Assembly: GCA_963629305.1 (NCBI GenBank)
Contig: CAVGIJ010000005.1
Location: forward strand, 1-64,000
Length of the DNA: 64,000 nt
Reading direction: 5' to 3'
Origin: UBA1227 sp963629305
Lineage (GTDB): Bacteria; Bacillota; Clostridia; Oscillospirales; Acutalibacteraceae
A model generated the notes under the pieces. The model was not told the origin of the DNA. It did not search any database and worked only from the letters and a program-made list of their open reading frames with translations. This document shows, one piece after another, positions 1 through 8,513 of the stretch; the stretch's first letter is position 1; every line of letters begins with the position of its first letter. The translations under genes were made by a program, and so were the position numbers.

Positions 1-1242
1 ATTTTGGTAGATTCCTTAATGGCATTTGAAGAAGTAAATAACGGAGATATCTACTTCTATGGAAACCTCCGTTCTGTTGAGAAATTGGACGGCACGGTTG
101 ATGAGGGACGTATGCCGCAAAAGGACAACGAGATGATACTTGTTGCCAACAAAGACGACAGTATTGTTTCAAAGAATCTTGACCGAATTTTAAAATCGAC
201 ATTTAAAACATTCACTTCGGATGACGAGACCGTTGAGAACAACATGTATAAAATCGTCGGAATAAAGTATGTTGACGAAGACAGCGAGGACAGTATTTAT
301 TCCACAGGTTCGGGCTATTATGTATTTTATGTTTCGGATAAGATTCTTGACAAGGCTCTCATGGACGGAAATAAGGACTACGGAACGTTATCGGTTGGAT
401 TCGAGGGCGAAACATATACGGAACACAATTCGATTTTTCCGCTTTTTACGGTATTTACAAGCAACAAGGTGGAAAAGGGAACAGCCGTTGTTTCCTCACA
501 ACTTAATGATTACGTAACAAATGGCAATGCACTGAATCATGAAATAATTCTCGGTGTCAAGACACCATACTATACAGATTCAAAATCTCTTAAAATAACT
601 TCCATTTATACAAAGAAAAATTACAAACAATATTATACCGGAAATGAAGATTTTTCTTATATTGACGGAATTGTTTTTGTAAATCCTGAGGATTATAACC
701 AACTTTATGATAAGGACACATTTCAGTCCAGCGTATTTGTAACCGACCCGCTGAAGGTTGATGAAACCGCAAAAGAGATTCAAAATCTCGGTTATAAAAC
801 GCTTGTGATGAAGGATGCGCTTTATTCTTCAGGTCAAACCGTAATACTTAAAATAGTAAGTTATATTGTAACAATCAGCTTGGGCATTGTTTTATTCTTT
901 ATATCCTACTTTGTAATAAGAATTATCTTAAAGTCCAGAAACATCTACTACTCGACAATTCGCATGCTCGGTGCCAATGTAAGTGTTTCACGCCATCTTA
1001 TGATAATAGACCTTTTGACTGATGCCAATATTGCTTATGCACTGACACTTGTCGGCATAAAAATTCTCAGTCTCTACTATCCGAATCAGACCCTTATAAA
1101 AGCAATGACGCAGTTTATGGGTTGGCAGGAGTATGCTGCGATTTATGCTATAGTTGTCATCATTTCTCTTCTCATTAGCCTGAGATACTCAAAGAAATTG
1201 TTCAAAAAAACAACTATCAATACAATAAAAGAGGAGGTGTAA
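1..1242 (+). CDS. ABC transporter permease, FtsX/MacB type (5' partial)
   Basis: The frame is already open at base 1, so the N-terminus lies outside the window; about 413 residues are visible. A long extracytoplasmic segment (about residues 1-275) is followed by three membrane helices near residues 281-307, 333-357 and 378-396, with the FtsX-type loop (RNIYYSTIRMLGAN) between the first two. This is the usual C-terminal half of a MacB/FtsX permease. It stops four bases before an ATPase-permease fusion whose ribosome site (GAGGAGGTG, 1231-1239) lies inside this gene, so the two very probably form one exporter. The substrate cannot be told; such pairs often export peptides or lipoproteins or act in envelope stress. 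Confidence 0.85.
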   Translation: MLVDSLMAFEEVNNGDIYFYGNLRSVEKLDGTVDEGRMPQKDNEMILVANKDDSIVSKNLDRILKSTFKTFTSDDETVENNMYKIVGIKYVDEDSEDSIYSTGSGYYVFYVSDKILDKALMDGNKDYGTLSVGFEGETYTEHNSIFPLFTVFTSNKVEKGTAVVSSQLNDYVTNGNALNHEIILGVKTPYYTDSKSLKITSIYTKKNYKQYYTGNEDFSYIDGIVFVNPEDYNQLYDKDTFQSSVFVTDPLKVDETAKEIQNLGYKTLVMKDALYSSGQTVILKIVSYIVTISLGIVLFFISYFVIRIILKSRNIYYSTIRMLGANVSVSRHLMIIDLLTDANIAYALTLVGIKILSLYYPNQTLIKAMTQFMGWQEYAAIYAIVVIISLLISLRYSKKLFKKTTINTIKEEV

Positions 1243-1246
1243 GAGC

Positions 1247-3718
1247 ATGATTGAGATAAAAAACCTTAACAAATATTTTAACAAGGGCAGAAAAAACGAA
1301 ATACATGTCATAGACAATACAACACTTACACTTCCGGACACGGGACTTGTCTCACTTCTCGGTGAGTCGGGATGCGGCAAAACCACAATGCTCAATGCAA
1401 TAGGCGGACTTGATACGGTACGTAGCGGCAGCATATTCATAAACGGCAAGAAAATTACGGGACACAATGTACATGCCATTGACAAGATGAGAAATCTCTC
1501 GGTAGGATACATCTTCCAAGATTATAAATTGCTTGATGATATGAGTGTGTTTGACAATGTTGCTCTTGCACTCAAAATGATTGGCATAAAGGACAAGAAC
1601 GAAATAAAGGTTCGTGTTGAATATGTGCTTGATAAAGTCGGTATTCTCCGTTATCGTTACAGACCTGCTGCAACGCTGTCGGGCGGTGAACGCCAGCGCG
1701 TCGGTATTGCCCGTGCTCTTGTCAAAAATCCCGACATAATTCTTGCGGATGAGCCTACGGGAAACCTTGACTCAAAGAACTCCGTTGAGGTAATGAATAT
1801 CATAAAGCGCATCTCTGCGGACAGACTTGTCGTTCTCGTTACCCATGAGAGAAACCTTGCCGAGTTCTACTCGGACCGTGTTGTTGAAATAGTTGACGGA
1901 AAGGTTGTCAATGATTACGAGAACAAACACGATAACACGCTTGATTATGATATTGACAATGTATTTTATCTCAAGGAGTTTAAAAACCATGATACATTGA
2001 CAAATACTGCGGAAGACCGTGAAATAAATGTCTATGATGACAATCGTGAAAAGATAAAGCTCAATATCATTGTAAAGAACGGCAATATATATATACAGAG
2101 TGAGACACCTGCAAATATTGAAGTAATTGACAAATCGTCAAGCATAGGTGTTATTGATGATTACAAGCAGGAGATAGACAAGACCTCTGTTATGACATAT
2201 GACTTTGACATGTCATCCGTAGGAAACCAAAGCATTAAGAAAAAATATTCATCAATTTACAATGTATTCAATTTTATTATTGCGGGATTCAAAAAAGTAT
2301 TCGGTTTTTCCATTCTGAAAAAATTGCTTCTTTTGGGCTTTGTATTCACCGGCATATTTGTAATATTTTCTGTCGGACAAATCGGCTCAGCCTGCCATGT
2401 TGAAGAAAAGGATTATGTAAAGAACAATAAAAATTACATCGCCGTACAAAAGCCGTCAATGAAGGTTGAGGAGTTCTTGGAACTTGAAAAGACGGATGGA
2501 GTTTTATATGCTCTTCCGACAGATGCAAGAGTCTCATTTGCAATCCCTGTCGGGGATTATTATCAAACACTGGAAGCATCGGGCTCCGTTACCGGTTCCC
2601 TTTCATCTGTAAATCTTATAACAAAAGATGATATTGTATACGGAAGGATGCCCGAAAATTCTAAGGAAATTGTTGTTGACAAGCTCGCGCTTGAATCCTT
2701 TATGAATGGCGACACTTCTAAAATGGCGGGAATTCTTTCTTATGAGGATATTCTCGGCAGAAGTGCGAAAATGACAGACGACTTTGCCTATACGATTGTC
2801 GGGATTACCGACCTTCAGAGTCCTTCGGTTTATGCGTATGACTCCGAATTTTATACAATACTCACATACAGCTATCAAAATCAAGATGATTACTACTATG
2901 ACGGAATGTATGTTGTGGACAATTTGACGGAATCCTCCGAGAAAAAGGTTAAAAACTATAAGCTTTATGAGGATAAGATTACATTGTCCGGAAAAACAAG
3001 CAGATTCCCGGAAAATGATTATGAGGTTCTTATAAATGAAAATTATAAGGAGACCTATCCTATAGGTAAGCCTACAAAACTTACCGTGAACGGGCAGAAG
3101 CTTATCGTCAGCGGTTACTATAAGTCAAGTGACACGAATGACTTTTACGTAAACGAAAATACTGTAAAGTATGATCTTATTTTGTCATCGGATGCATTTA
3201 CAATATGTTCAAATACCAAGGAATCCGTGCTGCATGGCCTTGGGGACAAGGGTTATAACGCATACGACACATTTGAAAAGAGTAAGACGGATTATGAAAA
3301 AGAAATTGCGGAATCGGTAAAAGCAACTTTGATTTTTGCCATAATAATTCTTGCAATATCTCTTGTTGAGATGTTCTTAATAAGTCGCTCATCGTTCTTG
3401 TCCAGAATAAAAGAGGTAGGAACTTTAAGGGCGATAGGTGCTAAGAAACTTGACATCTATAAGATGTTCATGGGTGAGATAATCGCAATAACGACAATCA
3501 CATGTCTTCCGGCAATGCTTGCAACCTACTATGTTGAACATCTTCTTGCCGGTGCGGTAACATACTTTGCAAAGAATATTTTCTATATGCCTTTGCCGTA
3601 TCTCGGACTTGTCATTTTGGCAGTATACGCATTCAATCTTTTGATTGGTCTTCTTCCTGTATGGAATACCATGAGAAAGCGCCCGGCTGCTATTCTTGCA
3701 AGATACGATGTTGATTAG
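1247..3718 (+). CDS. ABC transporter ATP-binding/permease fusion, MacB-like
   Basis: This 823-residue protein has an N-terminal ABC ATPase with Walker A GESGCGKT (39-46), signature LSGGERQ (144-150) and Walker B ending in ADEP (167-170). A charged linker follows, then a membrane helix near residue 350, a large extracytoplasmic domain (about 380-680) and three C-terminal helices of FtsX type. The single-polypeptide arrangement resembles MacB, and the separate permease upstream would be its partner. Start is ATG 1247, seven bases after GAGGAGGTG. A strong terminator follows. Known relatives export peptides, lipoproteins or antibiotics; the substrate here is not inferable. Confidence 0.88.
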   Translation: MIEIKNLNKYFNKGRKNEIHVIDNTTLTLPDTGLVSLLGESGCGKTTMLNAIGGLDTVRSGSIFINGKKITGHNVHAIDKMRNLSVGYIFQDYKLLDDMSVFDNVALALKMIGIKDKNEIKVRVEYVLDKVGILRYRYRPAATLSGGERQRVGIARALVKNPDIILADEPTGNLDSKNSVEVMNIIKRISADRLVVLVTHERNLAEFYSDRVVEIVDGKVVNDYENKHDNTLDYDIDNVFYLKEFKNHDTLTNTAEDREINVYDDNREKIKLNIIVKNGNIYIQSETPANIEVIDKSSSIGVIDDYKQEIDKTSVMTYDFDMSSVGNQSIKKKYSSIYNVFNFIIAGFKKVFGFSILKKLLLLGFVFTGIFVIFSVGQIGSACHVEEKDYVKNNKNYIAVQKPSMKVEEFLELEKTDGVLYALPTDARVSFAIPVGDYYQTLEASGSVTGSLSSVNLITKDDIVYGRMPENSKEIVVDKLALESFMNGDTSKMAGILSYEDILGRSAKMTDDFAYTIVGITDLQSPSVYAYDSEFYTILTYSYQNQDDYYYDGMYVVDNLTESSEKKVKNYKLYEDKITLSGKTSRFPENDYEVLINENYKETYPIGKPTKLTVNGQKLIVSGYYKSSDTNDFYVNENTVKYDLILSSDAFTICSNTKESVLHGLGDKGYNAYDTFEKSKTDYEKEIAESVKATLIFAIIILAISLVEMFLISRSSFLSRIKEVGTLRAIGAKKLDIYKMFMGEIIAITTITCLPAMLATYYVEHLLAGAVTYFAKNIFYMPLPYLGLVILAVYAFNLLIGLLPVWNTMRKRPAAILARYDVD

Positions 3719-3744
3719 TTCCGGCTCTTAATTAATTATCAATC

Positions 3745-3779
3745 GAACTCGCTGAAGTCATCTTCGGCGGGTTCTTTTT
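3745..3779 (+). terminator. Intrinsic terminator after the ABC exporter
   Basis: A 13-bp stem (GAACTCGCTGAAG with CTTCGGCGGGTTC, G-U pairs allowed) closes a TCAT loop and runs into TTCTTTTTC. It lies 26 bases after the exporter stop codon. Confidence 0.85.
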
Positions 3780-3808
3780 CTGTATGTTACGAGCACTGTA
3801 CATATCAT

Positions 3809-3848
3809 AAAAAAACACCTCATCATAGTCTATGCAATGATGAGGTGT
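3809..3848 (-). terminator. Intrinsic terminator of guaB
   Basis: Arms at 3815-3826 and 3837-3848 (ACACCTCATCAT and its complement) are perfect, and the A-run at 3809-3815 gives the U-tract on the minus strand. It sits just past the guaB stop. Confidence 0.87.
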
Positions 3849-3866
3849 GCGATTACTGAGTTAAGG

Positions 3867-5366
3867 TCAGTCGTTTACATTGTTCTTAAGTATAACATCA
3901 TGCGATCCGCCCTCGACAATCGATGTTGAGGATACAACCGTGAGCTTTGCTTTGTTACGGAGTTCCGGAATTGATAGTGCGCCGCAGTTACACATGGTGG
4001 AGCGAACCTTTGAAAGGGTAGTGTATACGCCGTCTTTAAGTGAACCGGCATACGGTACGTATGAGTCAACGCCTTCCTCAAATGAGAGCTTTCCGGCTCC
4101 GCCGAGGTCATAACGTTGCCAGTTTCTTGCACGGTTTGAGCCCTCGCCCCAGTACTCCTTAACATAGCGACCGTTTATACGTACCTTTTGTGTCGGTGAT
4201 TCATCAAAACGAGAGAAGTAGCGTCCGAGCATGAGGAAGTCAGCGCCCATTGCAAGGGCAAGTGTGATGTGGTGGTCATGTACGATTCCGCCGTCAGAGC
4301 ATACAGGAACATAAACTCCTGTTTCTTCAAAGTAGCGATCACGTTCTCTGCAAACGTCTATAAGGGCTGTTGCCTGTCCGCGACCGATTCCTTTAGTCTC
4401 ACGTGTTATGCAGATTGAACCGCCGCCTATGCCGACTTTGATGAAGTCGGCGCCGCAGTCGGCAAGAAAACGGAATCCCTCGGCATCAACAACATTTCCC
4501 GCACCGACTTTAACGTCATCGCCGTAGTGTTCACGAATCCATGCGATAGTGTTTTTCTGCCACTCGGAATATCCCTCTGATGAGTCAATACAGAGAACGT
4601 CCGCACCTGCTTCAAGGAGAGCCGGTACACGTTCGGCATAGTCTCTTGTGTTTATTCCCGCGCCTACGATATATGATTTGTGCTCATCAAGGAGTTCAAG
4701 TTTGTTTTCCTTGTGTGAGTCGTAGTCTTTACGGAATACGAGGTAAGTAAGATGGTCATTTTCATCTACGAGAGGAAGCGCATTGAGTTTGTTATCCCAG
4801 ATGATATCATTTGCAATTTTAAGAGATGTTGTGTCAGGAGCTGTAACAAGTTTCTCACGTGGGGTCATGAATTCACATACCTTTGTTGCGGAATCCATAC
4901 GACTTACACGGTAGTCACGACTGCCGACTATTCCGAGGAGCTTTCCGTGCGCGGTTCCGTCATCGGTTACGGCAACTGTTGAATGTCCGGTTTTTTCTTT
5001 GAGCTTTAGTATGTCGGCAAGTGTTGCGTCGGGTGTTATGTTGCTTGTAGAGGTTATAAAGCCTTTTTTATAGTTCTTTACTTTGGCCACCATTGCCGCT
5101 TCATCTTCAATTGACTGTGAGCCGTAAATAAATGAAATTCCGCCCTCTTTTGCAAGTGCAATTGCCATAGTGTCATTTGATACAGCCTGCATGATTGCAC
5201 TTACCATTGGGATGTTCATTTTTATCTTAGGTTCTTCACCTTTTTTGAACTTTACAAGTGGGGTAGAGAGGTCAACTCTTGACGGAATACACTCTGCTGA
5301 TGAATAACCGGGAACAAGTAAATATTCACCGAATGTACGTGAAGGTTCTTCAAAATAGTAAGCCAT
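3867..5366 (-). CDS. guaB: IMP dehydrogenase (Tritrichomonas-type active-site loop)
   Basis: Catalyses the NAD-dependent oxidation of IMP to XMP, the committed step of GMP synthesis. The 499 residues comprise a TIM barrel interrupted by a CBS pair (about 105-220). Catalytic Cys319 lies in GIGGGSICITRE, Asp261 in CIDSSEG, and the flap dyad Arg418-Tyr419 in NWQRYDLGG. The loop GGGSICITRE differs from the usual bacterial GPGSICTTR, and the residue numbering coincides with that remembered for the Tritrichomonas foetus enzyme. The Arg-Tyr dyad argues for IMPDH rather than GMP reductase. ATG 5366 has a GGAG ribosome site. The gene has its own terminator on each side, so it is probably monocistronic. 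Confidence 0.95.
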   Translation of the reverse strand: MAYYFEEPSRTFGEYLLVPGYSSAECIPSRVDLSTPLVKFKKGEEPKIKMNIPMVSAIMQAVSNDTMAIALAKEGGISFIYGSQSIEDEAAMVAKVKNYKKGFITSTSNITPDATLADILKLKEKTGHSTVAVTDDGTAHGKLLGIVGSRDYRVSRMDSATKVCEFMTPREKLVTAPDTTSLKIANDIIWDNKLNALPLVDENDHLTYLVFRKDYDSHKENKLELLDEHKSYIVGAGINTRDYAERVPALLEAGADVLCIDSSEGYSEWQKNTIAWIREHYGDDVKVGAGNVVDAEGFRFLADCGADFIKVGIGGGSICITRETKGIGRGQATALIDVCRERDRYFEETGVYVPVCSDGGIVHDHHITLALAMGADFLMLGRYFSRFDESPTQKVRINGRYVKEYWGEGSNRARNWQRYDLGGAGKLSFEEGVDSYVPYAGSLKDGVYTTLSKVRSTMCNCGALSIPELRNKAKLTVVSSTSIVEGGSHDVILKNNVND

Positions 5367-5442
5367 AGTTTTTCTCCTTTTTTGATTATTAGTAAAATAT
5401 TATAAATGAGAAAATGTAAAAGTCAACAACCAAAATATTAAC

Positions 5443-5470
5443 AAAAAAGGACGGCATAAAGCCGTCCTTT
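5443..5470 (-). terminator. Intrinsic terminator after the SCP2-like gene
   Basis: AAAGGACGGC (5446-5455) pairs perfectly with GCCGTCCTTT (5461-5470) around ATAAA. The A-run 5443-5448 supplies the minus-strand U-tract, just downstream of the SCP2-like stop codon. Confidence 0.85.
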
Positions 5471-5475
5471 CCCAA

Positions 5476-5955
5476 TTATTTCTTTGTTGTCTTTTTTGTT
5501 TCGGCAGATTTTTTTGCCGTTGTTTTTCCGGCAGACTTTTTTTCTGCTGTTGTTGTTTTCTTAGTGGCAGATTTCTTTGCAACAGGCTTTTTAGCAGCGG
5601 TTTTTTTTCCGCTTGGGGCTTTTTTCTCAACCTTTTTTACGAGGTTTGCAAGAGCCTGTGCATGTTCAATATTTCCATCTACACCGATAAGACCGCGAAA
5701 CAGTGCGTCTGTTGCATCAATTTTCCCGGTTACAATGCTGAGAAAATTCTTTGAGGCAGATGTCAAAAGAACAGTGTGATCATAATAGTCATAAGGCTCA
5801 ACGGCGAAGTTTCCTCCGATATTTGCAATATAGAAAATTCCTCCGCAATCTTCATCTGTAAGGTTTACCTGCATGGCAAGGTCGTGGGGCAGCGAAGATG
5901 TGTCAAGTTTGCTCATTTTCTTTTTGATGTTTTCAAACTGTTCAATGAATGTCAT
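5476..5955 (-). CDS. SCP2-like domain protein with Lys/Ala-rich H1-like tail
   Basis: The 159-residue protein has two parts. Residues 1-110 resemble an SCP2 sterol/lipid-carrier fold (segments DCGGIFYIANIGG, VLLTSASKNFLSIVTGK). The last 50 or so residues are almost only K, A, T, S and P in AAKK-type steps like a histone H1 tail, which would bind nucleic acid or another polyanion. ATG 5955 is chosen because GGGAGA lies six bases upstream; the in-frame TTG at 5970 overlaps that ribosome site. It lies 35 bases downstream of the PpiC-domain gene and is probably cotranscribed with it. The domain call is moderately sure; the role is unknown. Confidence 0.65.
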   Translation of the reverse strand: MTFIEQFENIKKKMSKLDTSSLPHDLAMQVNLTDEDCGGIFYIANIGGNFAVEPYDYYDHTVLLTSASKNFLSIVTGKIDATDALFRGLIGVDGNIEHAQALANLVKKVEKKAPSGKKTAAKKPVAKKSATKKTTTAEKKSAGKTTAKKSAETKKTTKK

Positions 5956-5990
5956 AAAAATCTCTCCCAAAAAATTTTTGATTTATATGC

Positions 5991-7790
5991 TTAGCCGTCA
6001 ATATCGTCTGCTTGTACTGTTTGAGTATCGGATTCGGACTCGGATTGAGCGTTTATAGCTGCCACTGTTTTTTCGGCAAGCTTTTCAACTCTGCTGCGTA
6101 CTCTTCCTGCAAAGAACTCATTGAGAGTAGCGGAATATGTTTTGTCCTCTGTGATATTTGTGAAGAATTCTTGGTATTCGTTGTTTGCAAGTGTTTCCTT
6201 TATCTGTGACTGCCATTCTGTAGTGTCGGATATTGATGACATATACATGATATGATATCCGTAGTCGGTTTTTATGATTCCGTAGTCACCGACTTTACGT
6301 CCGTCAGCGAAACACCAATCAAGGAATTCCTGGACATAACTTGATGATTTTGAAATATCTTCATAAAGACCGCCGTTATCTGATGAACCCGTATCCTCTG
6401 AGAGAGAACTTGCGAGTTCGGTGAATTTATCCTCGGTTGCACCGTCTGCGATCCAATCATTCAGTGTATCTTCAGCGAGTTTCTTTGCTTCTTCCTCTGT
6501 TCTTATCTGCTTTGTTGTTGTATTTCCGTCATCGTCTGTCTCATCCTCGGTAAGCTTGAAAAGAATGTGACGAACTGCAACAGGTTGCTTTGTGTCGTCT
6601 CTTGATGGAGCGGCTGTCATGACAAATACTGTGCAGGCAACAGAACCGTCTTCGTTCTCGGTCTTTGCGAGATATTTATCTCCGACGGCGCGGCCGCTTT
6701 CAAAAGCCCATGTTGCCGCATCTTCACCGAAGTAGCTTGTTATGGTTTCTTTGGTAAGAGCAGATGCATCTGTTGCCTCGTCTTTGTCTTTGTATGAATC
6801 TTTTTCATCTTCCGGTGCATACTCATAGGCAAGAGAGGTGAAGTTATCTGCTGTTGCCGCATCATAGAACTTCTGAATCTTATCAAGAGTCTCTTCTTTT
6901 GCTTCCTTTGTCTGTGCTTCAAGCTCTTCATCGGAGTAAGATGTGTCATCTGTATTTGTTGCAGCTTCTGATGAGAGGCTGAAGGCTTTAAGGTCAACCG
7001 TCTGGTATGCAGAAGGATCTTTTTCATACTCTTTGGTTATGTCGTCAGCCGTAATTGAGTTTTGGATTTCCTCAAGCTTTTCCTCATCATACTTGTCAAT
7101 AACTGCGTATTCTTCAAGCATTTCGCGAAGAAGCTTCTCATTAAGTCCGCGGTTGTAGTTGTTGAGAAGATACGCATTGAGAGAGTAGTTGTTGTCGGAA
7201 GCTGTTTCACGAAGTTCTTCAATCTGCTCGTTTATACTCTTTGTGTCATCGTCATCAAGCTTGTATCCCGCTTTTACGGCTGCTTTGTATATGGCTTTAA
7301 TTTGCTTTATTTGATTGATGGTAGTGTACTCAAAGAAATCAGCCCATGTCGGGTTGTCTCCGTACTTATCCTTATCAATGTCATCACCGGTGTATTCCTG
7401 ACTTTCAGGTGTCTTGAGATAGTCAAATCCGCCTGTGTACATTGATCCTACACCTTCGCCGTAGTAAGTATCATATTGGTAAGCGGTGTTTACATAATTG
7501 TTGTAGATTGCCTTGTAGTAGTACTCATACTCGGCAATGGATACTTTTGTACCGTCAGCAAGTTTAACGGCCGTAAGAGTTCTCTGCGGAACTCCGAAGT
7601 AGTAGAGAAGCCCAAGTACAAGTGCTATGACTACAATAACTATTGGAATAATGATTTTTGCACGTCTTTTTGCCGCAGGTTCATTTGCCTTTTTCTCTTT
7701 CTTTGCGGCCTGTGACTGACTTGCCTTTTCGATTCGTGCTTTGCGCTCTTCACGAGCAATTTCGGCACCGGTCTTTTTTTCGTTGTCCAT
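5991..7790 (-). CDS. Membrane-anchored PpiC-type peptidyl-prolyl isomerase (foldase)
   Basis: A 599-residue protein with a charged cytoplasmic N-terminus (1-43), one membrane helix (about 45-66) and a large acidic extracytoplasmic part. A SurA-N-like helical region precedes a parvulin domain at about 402-530 (PVAVRHILFKL, then GGLYEDISK, FADGRKVGDYGIIKTDYGYHIMYM). These are the conserved PpiC blocks. It resembles PrsA/SurA foldases that help fold exported proteins, but it is anchored by a helix rather than a lipobox Cys. ATG 7790 follows GGAGG by ten bases. The SCP2-like gene follows in the same direction. Confidence 0.88.
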   Translation of the reverse strand: MDNEKKTGAEIAREERKARIEKASQSQAAKKEKKANEPAAKRRAKIIIPIVIVVIALVLGLLYYFGVPQRTLTAVKLADGTKVSIAEYEYYYKAIYNNYVNTAYQYDTYYGEGVGSMYTGGFDYLKTPESQEYTGDDIDKDKYGDNPTWADFFEYTTINQIKQIKAIYKAAVKAGYKLDDDDTKSINEQIEELRETASDNNYSLNAYLLNNYNRGLNEKLLREMLEEYAVIDKYDEEKLEEIQNSITADDITKEYEKDPSAYQTVDLKAFSLSSEAATNTDDTSYSDEELEAQTKEAKEETLDKIQKFYDAATADNFTSLAYEYAPEDEKDSYKDKDEATDASALTKETITSYFGEDAATWAFESGRAVGDKYLAKTENEDGSVACTVFVMTAAPSRDDTKQPVAVRHILFKLTEDETDDDGNTTTKQIRTEEEAKKLAEDTLNDWIADGATEDKFTELASSLSEDTGSSDNGGLYEDISKSSSYVQEFLDWCFADGRKVGDYGIIKTDYGYHIMYMSSISDTTEWQSQIKETLANNEYQEFFTNITEDKTYSATLNEFFAGRVRSRVEKLAEKTVAAINAQSESESDTQTVQADDIDG

Positions 7791-7965
7791 GGGTATGTAT
7801 CCTCCTGTTATTTTGCTTTTGCAGAATAATTATAAAGATAAAATTATCTTTACTATAATAACACCTGACGTGTTTTATTACAATGAAAATATAGATTATT
7901 TTTTAGTTGCCCCGTCCTTTTTTATCATTGCATAATTTCCGGATCGGGAATTGTGTCTTTTTTAA

Positions 7966-8387
7966 CTTTTAGGTTTAAGTCCTCCGGTGTTACAGGATGT
8001 GGGGATTGACTATGATGAAAGAAAAAAAGAATACACTCTCACGGTAGAGGTGTTTGACGTTTCTCAATCAGCCGGTGCAGACGAGGTGAGCGGCGGAAAT
8101 TTTACAAAGGTAATAACAGTAAATGGCGCCAATGTATCCTTTCCCGCACGCGAACTTCGGGAACTGCTTAAATGCGGAAAATACGTTTGCGACACGACAG
8201 CCAAAACTGTTGAAAAATGCCTTGATGACTTAAATTGTGATGCTTTTGGATTCGGAAAAAGAATGTGGATTCTCTATCCGTCCTATTTTGAGAATAAGGT
8301 AAATCCAAAAAGAAAAAGATTACCTCCGAATCGGTGGATATCAGAGTGGATGTCAGGATAAGACGCGCCGGGCAGGGAAGTATATAA
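7966..8387 (+). pseudogene. Ger(x)C spore-germination protein remnant (deleted, frameshifted)
   Basis: The open frame has no good start codon or ribosome site. It begins with a typical Ger(x)C N-terminal piece (VGIDYDERKKEYTLTVEVFD). It then jumps to the C-terminal domain of the same family (CLDDLNCDAFGFGKRMWILYP, family pattern ...D-fGfG...yP). The frame ends at 8361, but the +1 frame continues to a stop at 8387 with VDIRVDVRIRRAG, the usual end of these proteins. A normal Ger(x)C lipoprotein has 350-400 residues, so the signal peptide and middle are gone and a frameshift has occurred. No GerA or GerB partner is nearby. Confidence 0.65.
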
Positions 8388-8430
8388 AAATTCGGGTTGT
8401 AAAATAAAATGCAGGATTTTTAATTTAATA

Positions 8431-8459
8431 TTGCAAAATGCAGCACTTTGTATTATATT
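8431..8459 (+). promoter_or_regulatory. Sigma-A promoter of the aminotransferase gene
   Basis: TTGCAA (8431-8436), 17-base spacer, TATATT (8454-8459), about 55 bases before the start codon. A short inverted repeat GTCAC/GTGAC follows in the leader. Confidence 0.55.
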
Positions 8460-8513
8460 TTAATGGCGTCACAGAGGATGGTGACATTATTATGCTTTTG
8501 GAGGCTGTTCATA

